Part shown: positions 26,154-35,630 of the stretch, piece by piece
Layout: each line of letters opens with the position of its first letter
How positions within the stretch are numbered: the first letter of the stretch is position 1
Assembly (NCBI GenBank): GCA_024236415.1
Contig: JACKKN010000004.1
Coordinates: forward strand, 62,001 to 126,000
Source: Hyphomicrobiales bacterium
GTDB lineage: Bacteria; Pseudomonadota; Alphaproteobacteria; Rhodospirillales; JACKKN01
Direction: 5' to 3'
Length of the DNA: 64,000 nt
Translations under genes and position numbers: made by a program
The notes under the pieces: generated by a model
What the model was told of the DNA's origin: nothing
What the model saw: the letters and a program-made list of their open reading frames with translations, nothing else
The model's database searches: none

Positions 26154-28358
26154 ATGACGACACCCGTGAAGAACTCAAAGCAGCCGAAATCACCGCGCAA
26201 GGCGCGCCATTGGACCCGGTCTTTCACCGGCGGCGCGACCCTGGCTTTCCTGGCATCCGGCACGGCCCTCGCCGCTGGTACTTCCGCCAGCCGGCTCATG
26301 GTCATGCTGCTGAGCCTGCTTGCGTTCCTTGCCAGCGCCGGGACGACCCTGTACCTGGCGTCGTCGAACGGCCAGGACGAGGGTTGGGCAAAGACGCTGT
26401 CCAATGACGTGGCCGTGAGCGACGAGGTCCTGGTGGTCGCCGACGTGGTGGCCGACGAGCAGGTCGTCGAGCCCGAGGCCGAATCCGCCCAGGCGACCGA
26501 CGAGGAAGAATCCGACACCTCGGATACGGCCGCGACGGACCAGGAGCCTCCGGCCAAGACCGATTTCGCCAGCCTGTCGTCCGGTTCCAGCGGCGACGTG
26601 CTCCTGTCCTCCGGCGGCGGCGACGTCGGCGGCCTGGGCTTCGGCGGCTTCGGCGGCTTCGGCGGCGTCGGCGACCTTGGCGGCGGCGGCTACGGTGGCG
26701 GCACGGGTGTCATCGGTGGCGGCGGCCGCGGCGGGCCTTCTTTCGGCGGTGGCGGCGGCTTCCCGTCCGGCGGCTTCGGCCCCTTCGCCTCCGTGACCCC
26801 GACCTCCGGCGGCGGCGGTGGCAACTTCATCCCCTCGACCGGTACCGGTTCGACCGGCGGGGGCACTCCCGGCGGCGGTTCCGACGGCGACAACCCGGCG
26901 AATGGCGGCAACGACGGCGGCTCGCCGAACAACACGACCACGGGCGACGACTCGACCGGCGACAACACGTCCGGGAACGACTCGTCGGGCGATGAAACCG
27001 GTAACGGCGACGACTCCTCGGATGGCGGCGAACCGACCAACAACGGCACGCTGACCCCGGATGAATTCTATGCCCTGCTGGCCGAATACTGGAGCAACAT
27101 CACCTTCGGCGGCTCGGCCAGCGACATCGAAGGTTACGAAGAGTGGATCGCCAGCGGCGGCACGTCCGGGGCCGGCGGTTCGGCGTCTTCGGGCAGCGAG
27201 TCTTCGAACGCCGACACCGGCGGTTCGGACCAGGGCGGCGGCGACGAGGGCGACACCGCCTCCGCGGACGGCGACTCCGGTTCCGGCGATGAAGGCGGCA
27301 CCCAGACGGCGGCCGACGACACCGGCGCTGCGGGCGGCGACACCGGCTCCCAGTCCGGCAACGGCGACTCCGGCAGCGGCGACTCCGGCAGCGGCGACTC
27401 CGGTTCCGGCGGCGACACCCAGACGGCGGCCAACGACTCCGGCTCCTCCGACTCCTCGGGCGGCGACGGCGGCTCCCAGTCCGGCAGCGGCGACTCCGGC
27501 AGCGGCGACACCGGCAGCGGCGACTCCGGCTCCGGCGGCGACACCCAGACGGCGGCCAACGACTCCGGCTCCTCCGGCTCGTCGGGCGGCGACGGCGGTT
27601 CGTCGGGCGGCGACACCGGTGGCTCGGACCAGGGCGGCTCGGACCAGGGCGGCTCCCAGTCGGCCTACGCCCAGTCGAACTCTTCCGGGTCCGGTGACGG
27701 CAGCTCCGGTTCCGACGGCTCCGGCCAGAACGCGAGCCAGAACCTCCTCAACGTCATCTACCTGCTGTCCAAGCTCAACCTGAACATCTCCTTCGTCGAC
27801 AGCAGCTCGTCGGTCCTGGTGCCCGAAGACCAGGTCCTGAAGGGCTCCGGCCTGGTGACCGGCGACGTGGTGGTGGATGGCGGCACGGTCGCGCCCGGCA
27901 ATTCCCCGGGGACCCAGACCATCAACAACCTGATCTTCAACAAGGGCGTGCTGGAAATCGAGATCGCCGGGCTGAATGCGGGCGAGTACGACCTGATCCA
28001 CGTGATCAAGAACGCCCTCGACCCCGACGCCACCGGCTTCGCGGTCTTCGACGACGACAACGACGGCATCGTCGACAGCATCGTGCGCTTCGTCTTCCTC
28101 GACTACTTCATGCCCCAGGCCGGTGACTCGATCACCTTCCTGACCGCCGAGAGCGGCATCGTGGGCTGGGACAAGATGACGATCGAGATCGGCGCCCTGG
28201 CCGACGGCTTCGCCTATCACATCGTCAACGACGGCTTCAGCCTGACCTTCGTCGCCGACAGCGACGCCGTGTTCGTGCCCGAGCCGGGCACCCTGGCCCT
28301 GCTGCTGACCGGCGCCGGCGGGCTGCTGGTCCTGCGCCGCCGCCGGCGCAGGAGCTAG
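26154..28358 (+). CDS. Large Gly/Ser/Asp-rich PEP-CTERM protein
   Basis: A 734-residue exported protein. The N-terminus carries a long signal region with two hydrophobic stretches (about 24-42 and 48-69), followed by an acidic segment, a Gly-rich stretch (about 150-235), a long Ser/Gly/Asp/Asn low-complexity region (about 240-525) with three imperfect 39-42-residue repeats, and a folded-looking domain (about 530-710) containing GSGLVTGDVVVDGGTVAPG, as in autotransporter-like beta-helix PEP-CTERM proteins. It ends in VPEPGTLALLLTGAGGLLVL and a six-Arg tail, a full sorting signal. Such proteins are thought to be released at the surface by exosortase and to interact with exopolysaccharide. The low-complexity part is probably extended and highly hydrated, like an adhesin or matrix protein. 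Confidence 0.88.
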   Translation: MTTPVKNSKQPKSPRKARHWTRSFTGGATLAFLASGTALAAGTSASRLMVMLLSLLAFLASAGTTLYLASSNGQDEGWAKTLSNDVAVSDEVLVVADVVADEQVVEPEAESAQATDEEESDTSDTAATDQEPPAKTDFASLSSGSSGDVLLSSGGGDVGGLGFGGFGGFGGVGDLGGGGYGGGTGVIGGGGRGGPSFGGGGGFPSGGFGPFASVTPTSGGGGGNFIPSTGTGSTGGGTPGGGSDGDNPANGGNDGGSPNNTTTGDDSTGDNTSGNDSSGDETGNGDDSSDGGEPTNNGTLTPDEFYALLAEYWSNITFGGSASDIEGYEEWIASGGTSGAGGSASSGSESSNADTGGSDQGGGDEGDTASADGDSGSGDEGGTQTAADDTGAAGGDTGSQSGNGDSGSGDSGSGDSGSGGDTQTAANDSGSSDSSGGDGGSQSGSGDSGSGDTGSGDSGSGGDTQTAANDSGSSGSSGGDGGSSGGDTGGSDQGGSDQGGSQSAYAQSNSSGSGDGSSGSDGSGQNASQNLLNVIYLLSKLNLNISFVDSSSSVLVPEDQVLKGSGLVTGDVVVDGGTVAPGNSPGTQTINNLIFNKGVLEIEIAGLNAGEYDLIHVIKNALDPDATGFAVFDDDNDGIVDSIVRFVFLDYFMPQAGDSITFLTAESGIVGWDKMTIEIGALADGFAYHIVNDGFSLTFVADSDAVFVPEPGTLALLLTGAGGLLVLRRRRRRS
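27298..27660 (+). repeat. Three imperfect coding repeats of 117-126 bases
   Basis: Units begin at about 27304, 27421 and 27547, recognised by AGACGGCGGCC. Each encodes a TQTAANDSGSS-like core followed by GGDxGSQSGxGDSGSGDxGSG. High DNA identity between units 2 and 3 points to recent duplication and to possible length variation between strains. Confidence 0.85.
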
Positions 28359-28428
28359 GCTCCGCGCGCAAGGCCCCGCGCGGAAACGGCCCGGCCGCAC
28401 CTGGATTGAGGGAAGGGGGGTACAGGAA

Positions 28429-28466
28429 CGGAGGAAGCGGTGAAACGCTTCCTCCGATTTCTTTTG
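28429..28466 (+). terminator. Rho-independent terminator of the giant PEP-CTERM gene
   Basis: Perfect 11-base-pair stem CGGAGGAAGCG (28429-28439) with CGCTTCCTCCG (28446-28456), loop GTGAAA, followed by ATTTCTTTT. It lies 70 bases after the stop codon. Confidence 0.88.
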
Positions 28467-28478
28467 CGCCCGCGCGAC

Positions 28479-29795
28479 CTACCAGTAGCGCAGGGCGTCG
28501 CGGTACAGGCCCTCCAGATCCGCCGTCTCCACCGGCCGCGGCGACACCACCAGCAGGCGCTGCTGCTGCTGGGCGCCCTTGACCAGGGCCGGGATGTCGC
28601 CCTCGCCGTAGCCCAGGTCGGCCAGGCCGTTGGGGATTCCCGTCGCCTTCATCATGGCGATCAGGGTGTCGGCCAGCAGGGCCCCGGCCGCGTCCTCGCC
28701 CACGCCGGACGTGTCGGCGCCCAGGGCGGCCGCCACCTCCAGGTGCCGTTCCGGCGCCACCGGGGCGGTGAAGCGGAAGGCCGCCGGCGCGTTCAGCACC
28801 ACCGAGATGCCGTGCGGCACCATGGGGTTGTCGTCCTCGTACCCCGTGGCCACGAAGCTGTGGTTCAGGCCGGCCACGGAATAGGACATGGCATGGGGGA
28901 TGTGCACCCCGGCGTTGCCGAAGGCCAGCCCGGCCAGGGCCGAGGCGAACATCAGGGCGTCACGGGCCTCGTGGTCGTCGGCCGACCGGACCCCGCGCAC
29001 GATGTACTTGCCGCCCAGGCGGATGGCCTGCATGGCGCCGATGTCGCTCCACGGGTTGGCGCCCTGGTACACGGGGCGCGTCTTGGGCGAATCCGGGCGG
29101 TCATAACTGGTGAACGGCCGCGCCGTATAGGACTCGATGGCGTGGGTGAACACGTCGAAGCCGGTGGACGCCACAACGCCGCCCGGCAGGCTGTAGGTGG
29201 TGGAGGGGTCCACCACCGCCAGGGTCGGCTTCAGGAACTTGTTCGAGATGCCGGTCTTCACCTGCTGCTCCACCAGGTCGAAGATGGCGGCGCCGGTCAT
29301 CTCGCTGCCGGTGCCCGAGGTGGTGGGGCAGGCGATGTGCGGCTTCACCGGCCCGGGGATGGGCACGCCGCCGCCGATGGGCGCGTTGACATAGTCCAGG
29401 AACCCGGCCGGGTGGGTGGTGTACAGGTTGGCGGCCTTGGCCGTGTCCATGACCGAGCCGCCGCCCAGCGAGATGAAGCCGTCGAAATTGCCGTCGCGGG
29501 CGAAGTCGATGGCCTCCATGAACGAATGGTTGGTGGGCTCCACCTTGCAGTGGTCGTAGACCGCGGTGTCGATGCCCGCCTGGCGCAGGGACTCGATGGC
29601 CCGCGCCCCCGGATCGGTCGCCCGCACCCGCGGGTCGACGAAGAAGCCGACCCGCTTCAGGCCCAGGGCCAGGGCGTCACCGCCCAGCTCGTCCAGGCAG
29701 CCGGCCCCGAACTTGAGGGTCGAGGCATTGACCCCGAACACGGTCTCGCCGCCCGTGCGCGGGGTGTAGTAGGTGTGTTTCTGCATGTCGGCCAT
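28479..29795 (-). CDS. Hydroxyacid-oxoacid transhydrogenase (iron-containing ADH family)
   Basis: A 438-residue protein very similar to ADHFE1-type hydroxyacid-oxoacid transhydrogenases, which couple oxidation of 4-hydroxybutyrate to reduction of 2-oxoglutarate. Diagnostic segments: VEPTNHSFMEAIDFA, SLGGGSVMDTAKAANLY, CPTTSGTGSEMTGAAIFD, GFDVFTHAIESYTARPF (metal-binding His), FGNAGVHIPHAMSY and MVPHGISVVLNAPA. These distinguish it from simple group III alcohol dehydrogenases. Three Met codons (29804, 29795, 29786) could start it; I chose 29795, which has GGAG close upstream and AGGGA further out. It probably belongs to 4-hydroxybutyrate or succinic semialdehyde metabolism. Confidence 0.88.
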   Translation of the reverse strand: MADMQKHTYYTPRTGGETVFGVNASTLKFGAGCLDELGGDALALGLKRVGFFVDPRVRATDPGARAIESLRQAGIDTAVYDHCKVEPTNHSFMEAIDFARDGNFDGFISLGGGSVMDTAKAANLYTTHPAGFLDYVNAPIGGGVPIPGPVKPHIACPTTSGTGSEMTGAAIFDLVEQQVKTGISNKFLKPTLAVVDPSTTYSLPGGVVASTGFDVFTHAIESYTARPFTSYDRPDSPKTRPVYQGANPWSDIGAMQAIRLGGKYIVRGVRSADDHEARDALMFASALAGLAFGNAGVHIPHAMSYSVAGLNHSFVATGYEDDNPMVPHGISVVLNAPAAFRFTAPVAPERHLEVAAALGADTSGVGEDAAGALLADTLIAMMKATGIPNGLADLGYGEGDIPALVKGAQQQQRLLVVSPRPVETADLEGLYRDALRYW

Positions 29796-29942
29796 CCGCT
29801 CCATTTCCCTGGGGCGCGAGCATAGCGCGCACCGGGGGTGGCGCAAACCTCCCGTCGCCGCCGGGAGCCGCCGAATTGCGCCTTTTCGGCGCCCGGGCTA
29901 CAGTTCCGTGACGATTCCGTGACTGCGTGGGGTTCCCCGGCC

Positions 29943-30599
29943 ATGCGACCACCCTGTCCGATGCGCCCGCGGCGGCGGCCGGCCCTTGTGGCCGTGGCCC
30001 TGGTGGCGGGCCTGGCGGCGGGGTGCGCCGAGACCGGCGAGTCGACTCTGGCGGCGCGGCGCATGCCGGCCGACACGGATGCGGCGCCGGGCCATTTCGT
30101 CCATTGCAGCGGCCATTCCTGCCGGCAGACCCGTCAATTGGGCTTCACGGCGGACGAGTGGGCGCAGATTACGGCCCCCCTGCGCGAACCGGTGCCCACG
30201 GCGCCGGCCGAGCGCGCCGCCCTGGCCCAGGTCGTGGCCCTGTTCGAGACCGCCGTGGCGCCCAAGGCCGGTACCGGCGCGGACATCGGCGGCACCTTTC
30301 CCGGCATGTGGCGTCCCGGTCAGCTCGACTGCGTGGACGAAAGCTGGAACACCGGCACCCTGTTGCGGCTGTTGGCCGGGGACGGGCTGCTGCGCTGGCA
30401 CGCCCCCGGCCCGCCGGCGCAACGGGGGTTGGCGGCCGGCGGTTGGCCGCACGTGACGGCCACGGTCGTTGAATCCCGGGGCGGCGGCCGATACGCTGTG
30501 GACTCCTGGTTCGAGGACAACGGACGCCCCGCGCACATCGTGAGCTTGGATGCCTGGATTACCGGCTGGAAGCCGCCACCGCAAATCGCCGACCGTTAG
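29943..30599 (+). CDS. Putative lipoprotein of unknown function
   Basis: A 218-residue protein with a lipoprotein signal: a basic start, a hydrophobic core and the lipobox LAAGC, placing the lipidated Cys at residue 28. The mature region contains HFVHCSGHSCRQTRQLGF and VDESWNTGTLLRLL segments that look conserved, with Cys residues that may pair, but I recognise no family function. The ATG at 29943 gives a normal signal length; ATG at 29961 is also possible. It is followed by arfB after 33 bases on the same strand. Confidence 0.7.
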   Translation: MRPPCPMRPRRRPALVAVALVAGLAAGCAETGESTLAARRMPADTDAAPGHFVHCSGHSCRQTRQLGFTADEWAQITAPLREPVPTAPAERAALAQVVALFETAVAPKAGTGADIGGTFPGMWRPGQLDCVDESWNTGTLLRLLAGDGLLRWHAPGPPAQRGLAAGGWPHVTATVVESRGGGRYAVDSWFEDNGRPAHIVSLDAWITGWKPPPQIADR

Positions 30600-30632
30600 C
30601 CCGCCGGTTTCCCCGCGCCGGGTGCCGGCGCC

Positions 30633-31058
30633 ATGATCCAGGTCACCCGCGACATTGCCCTCGCCGACTCGGAGCTGGAATTCAGCTTCATCCATGCCGC
30701 CGGGCCCGGTGGCCAGAACGTGAACAAGGTCGCAACGGCGGTGCAGCTGCGGTTCGACGCCGCGGCCTGCCCGGCCCTGGACGACGCCCTGCGCGCCCGC
30801 CTGCGGCGCCTGGCCGGGCGGCGCATGACGGCGGCCGGCGAGCTGATCATCGAGGCGCGCCGCTTCCGCTCGCAGGAGCGCAACCGGGCCGATGCCGTGG
30901 CGCGCCTGGTGGCCCTGGTGCAGAAGGCGGCCGAGCCGCCGCGCCCGCGCAAGGCGACCCGCCCCACGGCGGCCTCGAAACGGCGGCGGGTGGAGGCGAA
31001 AAAGCGCCGCGGCGCCCTGAAAAGGACGCGCACCGAACGGCCCGGGGCCGAGGATTGA
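30633..31058 (+). CDS. arfB: Alternative ribosome-rescue factor ArfB (YaeJ)
   Basis: A 141-residue class I release-factor-like peptidyl-tRNA hydrolase that frees ribosomes stalled on truncated mRNAs. GPGGQNVNK carries the catalytic GGQ at 26-28, and no codon-recognition domain is present, as expected for ArfB. The C-terminal tail is strongly basic (KRRRVEAKKRRGALKRTR), matching the tail that inserts into the empty mRNA channel. Start ATG at 30633. Confidence 0.93.
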   Translation: MIQVTRDIALADSELEFSFIHAAGPGGQNVNKVATAVQLRFDAAACPALDDALRARLRRLAGRRMTAAGELIIEARRFRSQERNRADAVARLVALVQKAAEPPRPRKATRPTAASKRRRVEAKKRRGALKRTRTERPGAED

Positions 31059-31096
31059 CGCATTCCGGGCAATTGGGGGCGGCTTGACCTAGGTCC

Positions 31097-31125
31097 TTGA
31101 GTCTTGAGGCCGGAAGGGGCATAAC
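31097..31125 (+). promoter_or_regulatory. Candidate sigma-70 promoter of the pnt operon
   Basis: TTGAGT (31097-31102), a 17-base spacer and CATAAC (31120-31125), each four of six matches. Start of transcription would be near 31132, 45 bases before pntAA. A perfect palindrome GACCTAGGTC lies just upstream at 31085-31094 and could be an operator. Confidence 0.4.
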
Positions 31126-31176
31126 ACGGCAAACCATTTCCGGTGACATCCACAGGAATTTAGGGGAAATCCACTC

Positions 31177-32328
<1,152 letters not shown>

Positions 32329-32742
32329 ATGGATACCTCCGCGATCGTCAACGCGACGCGCGACCTGGCCCGCGAGGCGGCGCGCCTGGCCGAGCAGTCG
32401 GCCAACGTCGCCAACCAGGCGCAGCAGATGGTGGCCGACCATGCGTCGTCCGCCGCCCACGACCCGTTCCTGGGGCTGTTCACGGTTTTCGTGCTGGCCT
32501 GCTTCATCGGCTTCTACGTGGTCTGGAGCGTGACCCCGGCCCTGCACTCGCCGCTGATGGCCGTGACCAACGCCATCTCGTCGGTGATCATCGTCGGCGG
32601 CCTGCTGGCGGCGGGCCCGGCCGACATGAACTTCTCGAAGGTCATGGGCTTCCTGGCCGTGACCCTGGCCAGCGTGAACATCTTCGGCGGGTTCATCGTC
32701 ACCCAGCGCATGCTGGCCATGTTCAAAAAGAAGAAGAAGTAG
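32329..32742 (+). CDS. pntAB: NAD(P) transhydrogenase subunit alpha 2 (PntAB)
   Basis: A 137-residue membrane subunit contributing part of the proton channel (domain II). The N-terminal 45 residues are helical and polar, then three to four membrane helices follow, including GLFTVFVLACFIGFYVVW and VTLASVNIFGGFIVTQRML, and a Lys tail. The ATG begins directly after the pntAA stop codon, and AAAGGGGAGG in the end of pntAA serves as ribosome site. Confidence 0.95.
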   Translation: MDTSAIVNATRDLAREAARLAEQSANVANQAQQMVADHASSAAHDPFLGLFTVFVLACFIGFYVVWSVTPALHSPLMAVTNAISSVIIVGGLLAAGPADMNFSKVMGFLAVTLASVNIFGGFIVTQRMLAMFKKKKK

Positions 32743-32754
32743 GGGGACCCGGAC

Positions 32755-34146
32755 ATGAGCGAAACAATGACGGGCTTCGCCTACCTCATCGCCTCGGTGC
32801 TGTTCATCATGGCCCTGCGCGGGCTCAGCTCGCCGGAATCGGCGCGCCAGGGCAACATCTTCGGCATCGTCGGCATGATCATCGCCGTGGTCACCACCCT
32901 GGTCGGCCCCGGCGTGGTCAGCTTCTGGATGATCATCCTGGGCATCCTGATCGGCGGCGCCGTCGGCACCGTGGTGGCCATGCGCATCCAGATGACGGCC
33001 CTGCCGCAACTGGTGGCGGCGTTCCACAGCCTGGTGGGCCTGGCGGCCGTGGCGGTGGCGGCGGCGGCCTTCTTCAACCCCGTGGCCTACGGCATCGGCG
33101 TGCCCGGCGATATCCACACCGGCAGCATCATCGAGATGTCCCTGGGCCTGGCCATCGGCGCCGTCACCTTCTCGGGCTCGGTGATCGCGTTCGCCAAGCT
33201 GCAGGGGATCATGAGCGGCAACCCCATCGTGTTCCCCATGCAGCACCCGCTGAACGCGGTGATCGGCATCGCCATCGTGGCCCTGGTCATCGCCCTGGTG
33301 ATGACCCAGTCGCCGGGGGTGTTCTGGCTGCTGGCCCTGCTGGCCTTCGCCATCGGGTTCCTGCTGATCATCCCCATCGGCGGCGCCGACATGCCGGTGG
33401 TGGTGTCGATGCTGAACTCGTACTCGGGCTGGGCCGCCTGCGGCATCGGCTTCACGCTCTCCAACCCGGCGCTGATCATCACCGGCGCCCTGGTGGGGTC
33501 GTCGGGCGCGATCCTCAGCTACATCATGTGCAAGGGCATGAACCGCTCCATCTTCAACGTGCTGCTGGGCGGCTTCGGCGGCGAAACCGCCGGCGCGGCG
33601 GCGGCGCGGCCGGGCGGCGGGTCGGTCAAGGCCGGCGCCGCCGAGGACGCGGCGTTCATCATGTCCAACGCCTCCAAGGTCATCATCGTGCCCGGGTACG
33701 GCATGGCGGTGGCCCAGGCCCAGCACGCCCTGCGCGAGATGGCCGACAAGCTGAAGGAGCAGGGGGTCGAGGTGAAGTACGCCATCCACCCGGTGGCGGG
33801 CCGCATGCCCGGGCACATGAACGTGCTGCTGGCCGAGGCCAACGTGCCCTATGACGAGGTGTTCGAGCTGGAGGAGATCAACCACGAATTCTCCACCGCC
33901 GACGTGGCCTTCGTCATCGGCGCCAACGACGTCACCAACCCCTCGGCCAAGACCGACCCGGCCAGCCCCATCTACGGCATGCCGGTGCTGGACGTGGAGA
34001 AGGCGGGCACGACGCTGTTCATCAAGCGGTCCATGGCCTCGGGCTATGCCGGCGTCGACAACCCCCTGTTCTTCGCCGAGAAGACCATGATGCTGTTCGG
34101 CGACGCCAAGGCCATGACGGAAAGCATCGTCCAGGCCCTGGACTAG
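32755..34146 (+). CDS. pntB: NAD(P) transhydrogenase subunit beta (PntB)
   Basis: A 463-residue subunit with about eight or nine membrane helices (residues 1-260) and a C-terminal NADP(H)-binding domain III. The soluble domain shows IVPGYGMAVAQAQHALREM, YAIHPVAGRMPGHMNVLLAEA and VIGANDVTNPSA, all canonical. The enzyme uses proton-motive force to make NADPH from NADH. It is last in the operon and followed by a strong terminator. Confidence 0.97.
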   Translation: MSETMTGFAYLIASVLFIMALRGLSSPESARQGNIFGIVGMIIAVVTTLVGPGVVSFWMIILGILIGGAVGTVVAMRIQMTALPQLVAAFHSLVGLAAVAVAAAAFFNPVAYGIGVPGDIHTGSIIEMSLGLAIGAVTFSGSVIAFAKLQGIMSGNPIVFPMQHPLNAVIGIAIVALVIALVMTQSPGVFWLLALLAFAIGFLLIIPIGGADMPVVVSMLNSYSGWAACGIGFTLSNPALIITGALVGSSGAILSYIMCKGMNRSIFNVLLGGFGGETAGAAAARPGGGSVKAGAAEDAAFIMSNASKVIIVPGYGMAVAQAQHALREMADKLKEQGVEVKYAIHPVAGRMPGHMNVLLAEANVPYDEVFELEEINHEFSTADVAFVIGANDVTNPSAKTDPASPIYGMPVLDVEKAGTTLFIKRSMASGYAGVDNPLFFAEKTMMLFGDAKAMTESIVQALD

Positions 34147-34171
34147 GGTCCCGGGACCCTCGGAGACACCG

Positions 34172-34200
34172 GCGGCGGCCTTCGGGCCGCCGCTTTTTTT
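34172..34200 (+). terminator. Rho-independent terminator of the pnt operon
   Basis: GCGGCGGCC (34172-34180), a TTCG tetraloop, GGCCGCCGC (34185-34193), then seven T residues. The TTCG loop on a GC stem is a classic very stable terminator. Confidence 0.95.
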
Positions 34201-34202
34201 GG

Positions 34203-35618
34203 TCAATCCGCCAGGGCGTCCAGCAGGGGACCGATGTGGGCCGCGTAGTGGCGCCAGCGGCCCACCGACCGGTCGTGGATGGGCTCGCGCACCTGCAGGG
34301 CGCTGGCCGTGGCCACGGCCCGGGTGCTGCGGTGGAAGTCCAGGCAGGCCGGGTCCCAGTCCAGGCCGCAGAAGGCCAGCAGGCGGCGCACCTGGGCCTC
34401 GGTGTCGGCCACCAGGTCGGCGTAGGCCAGGTCCAGCAGCGGCAGCGGCGGGTGCGCCGCCCAGTGCGCCGCCAGGCGTTCGTGGGCGCGCACGAAACGG
34501 CCCACGTGGGCCAGGTCGTAGGCCCAGGGGTGCGGCTCCTGGAACATCTGGAAGAAGCACGACAGCCCCACGTCGCGCGGGTCGCGGCGGCAGTGCACCA
34601 CCCGGGCGCCGGGGACCAGGCGCGCGATCAGGTTCAGGTGCAGCACGTTGTCGGGCAGCTTGTCGGTCACCGTCGCCGCGCCGCCGGGCGCCCCGGCGCC
34701 GACCATGCCCATGTACTGGCCGGCCAGGTGCCGGGCCTGGTCCGGGTTCAGCAGGCCGACGCCGCCGGGATAGGGCATGCCGGCGCGGCGCAGGGCGTCC
34801 ACCAGGCGCGGGATGGCCGGGGATTCGCCGGCCCCGTGCACCGCCGGGTGGCTGGCCAGGATCTGTTCCGTCAGGCTGGTGCCCGACCGCGGCAGGCCGA
34901 CCACGAACACCACCGGCGCCGGGCCGGCGGCGGGCGGGGCCGGCGGCGGGGTGCCGGCGGCGGCAATGACGGCGTCGATCTCGCGGTCGCGGGCATGGGG
35001 GTCGAAGGTCTGGCCGTTGGCGGCCAGGAAGGCCCGGTACACGGCATTGGCGGCGGCGTAGCGGTCGAAGGCGGCGTCGAACCGCCCGGCCCGGTCCAGG
35101 GTGTCGGCGTAGGCGAAGCCCAGGCGGGCCCGGGTCGGCGGCGGAAGGGCGGTGCCCGCCAGCAGGCCCTCGATGGCCGCCGCCTCGGCGCTGTCCGGCG
35201 CCACACCCCGGGCCGTGGCCAGCCACAGCAGGGCGTTGGGGTGGCCCGGGTGGTCGGCCAGGAAGGCGCGGCACCGCTCCGCCACCTCGTCGCCCCGGCC
35301 CAGGGCCGCCAGGGCGGCGCACAGGCCGGTCAGGATGCCGCCCTTGACGTGGGGGTCGCGGCCGCGCCAGCGGGCGGCCTCTTGCTCGAACAGGCGCAGG
35401 GAGTCGGGCACCCGCCCTTCGGCCTGCAGCAGGCGGCCCAGCAGCACCAGGGCGTCGACGAAGGCGCGGCTGTCGCGGTGCCGGGTGACGATGCGGCGCA
35501 GCAGGGGCTCGGCCTCGGCCGGGTTGTCCCGGTTCAGGGCCTCTTGGGCCCGGCGCAGGATCTGCTCCGGGTCGTGGCGCGCCTTGGGCGCCTTGCCGGG
35601 GGGGAGGTTCCGGGCCAT
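34203..35618 (-). CDS. TPR repeat protein with C-terminal sulfotransferase domain
   Basis: A 471-residue protein. The N-terminal half has tetratricopeptide-like helical pairs (LNRDNPAEAEPLLRRIVTRH, LGRLLQAEGRVPDSLRLFEQ, AYADTLDRAGRFDAAFDRYA). The C-terminal half is a sulfotransferase with the PAPS 5'-phosphosulfate loop GLPRSGTSLTEQIL near residue 246 and the 3'-phosphate region HCRRDPRDVGLSCFFQ. TPR-sulfotransferases are common in alphaproteobacteria; acceptors (glycans, proteins or small molecules) are mostly unknown. It follows the SpmAB-like gene by 12 bases on the same strand. Confidence 0.9.
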   Translation of the reverse strand: MARNLPPGKAPKARHDPEQILRRAQEALNRDNPAEAEPLLRRIVTRHRDSRAFVDALVLLGRLLQAEGRVPDSLRLFEQEAARWRGRDPHVKGGILTGLCAALAALGRGDEVAERCRAFLADHPGHPNALLWLATARGVAPDSAEAAAIEGLLAGTALPPPTRARLGFAYADTLDRAGRFDAAFDRYAAANAVYRAFLAANGQTFDPHARDREIDAVIAAAGTPPPAPPAAGPAPVVFVVGLPRSGTSLTEQILASHPAVHGAGESPAIPRLVDALRRAGMPYPGGVGLLNPDQARHLAGQYMGMVGAGAPGGAATVTDKLPDNVLHLNLIARLVPGARVVHCRRDPRDVGLSCFFQMFQEPHPWAYDLAHVGRFVRAHERLAAHWAAHPPLPLLDLAYADLVADTEAQVRRLLAFCGLDWDPACLDFHRSTRAVATASALQVREPIHDRSVGRWRHYAAHIGPLLDALAD

Positions 35619-35630
35619 GGCCGCCGCCCC

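Noticed and set aside
27298..27660. Regularly spaced repeats resembling a CRISPR or satellite array
   Set aside because: They are in frame within the PEP-CTERM gene, differ in length (117 and 126 bases) and have no unique spacers. They are coding repeats.
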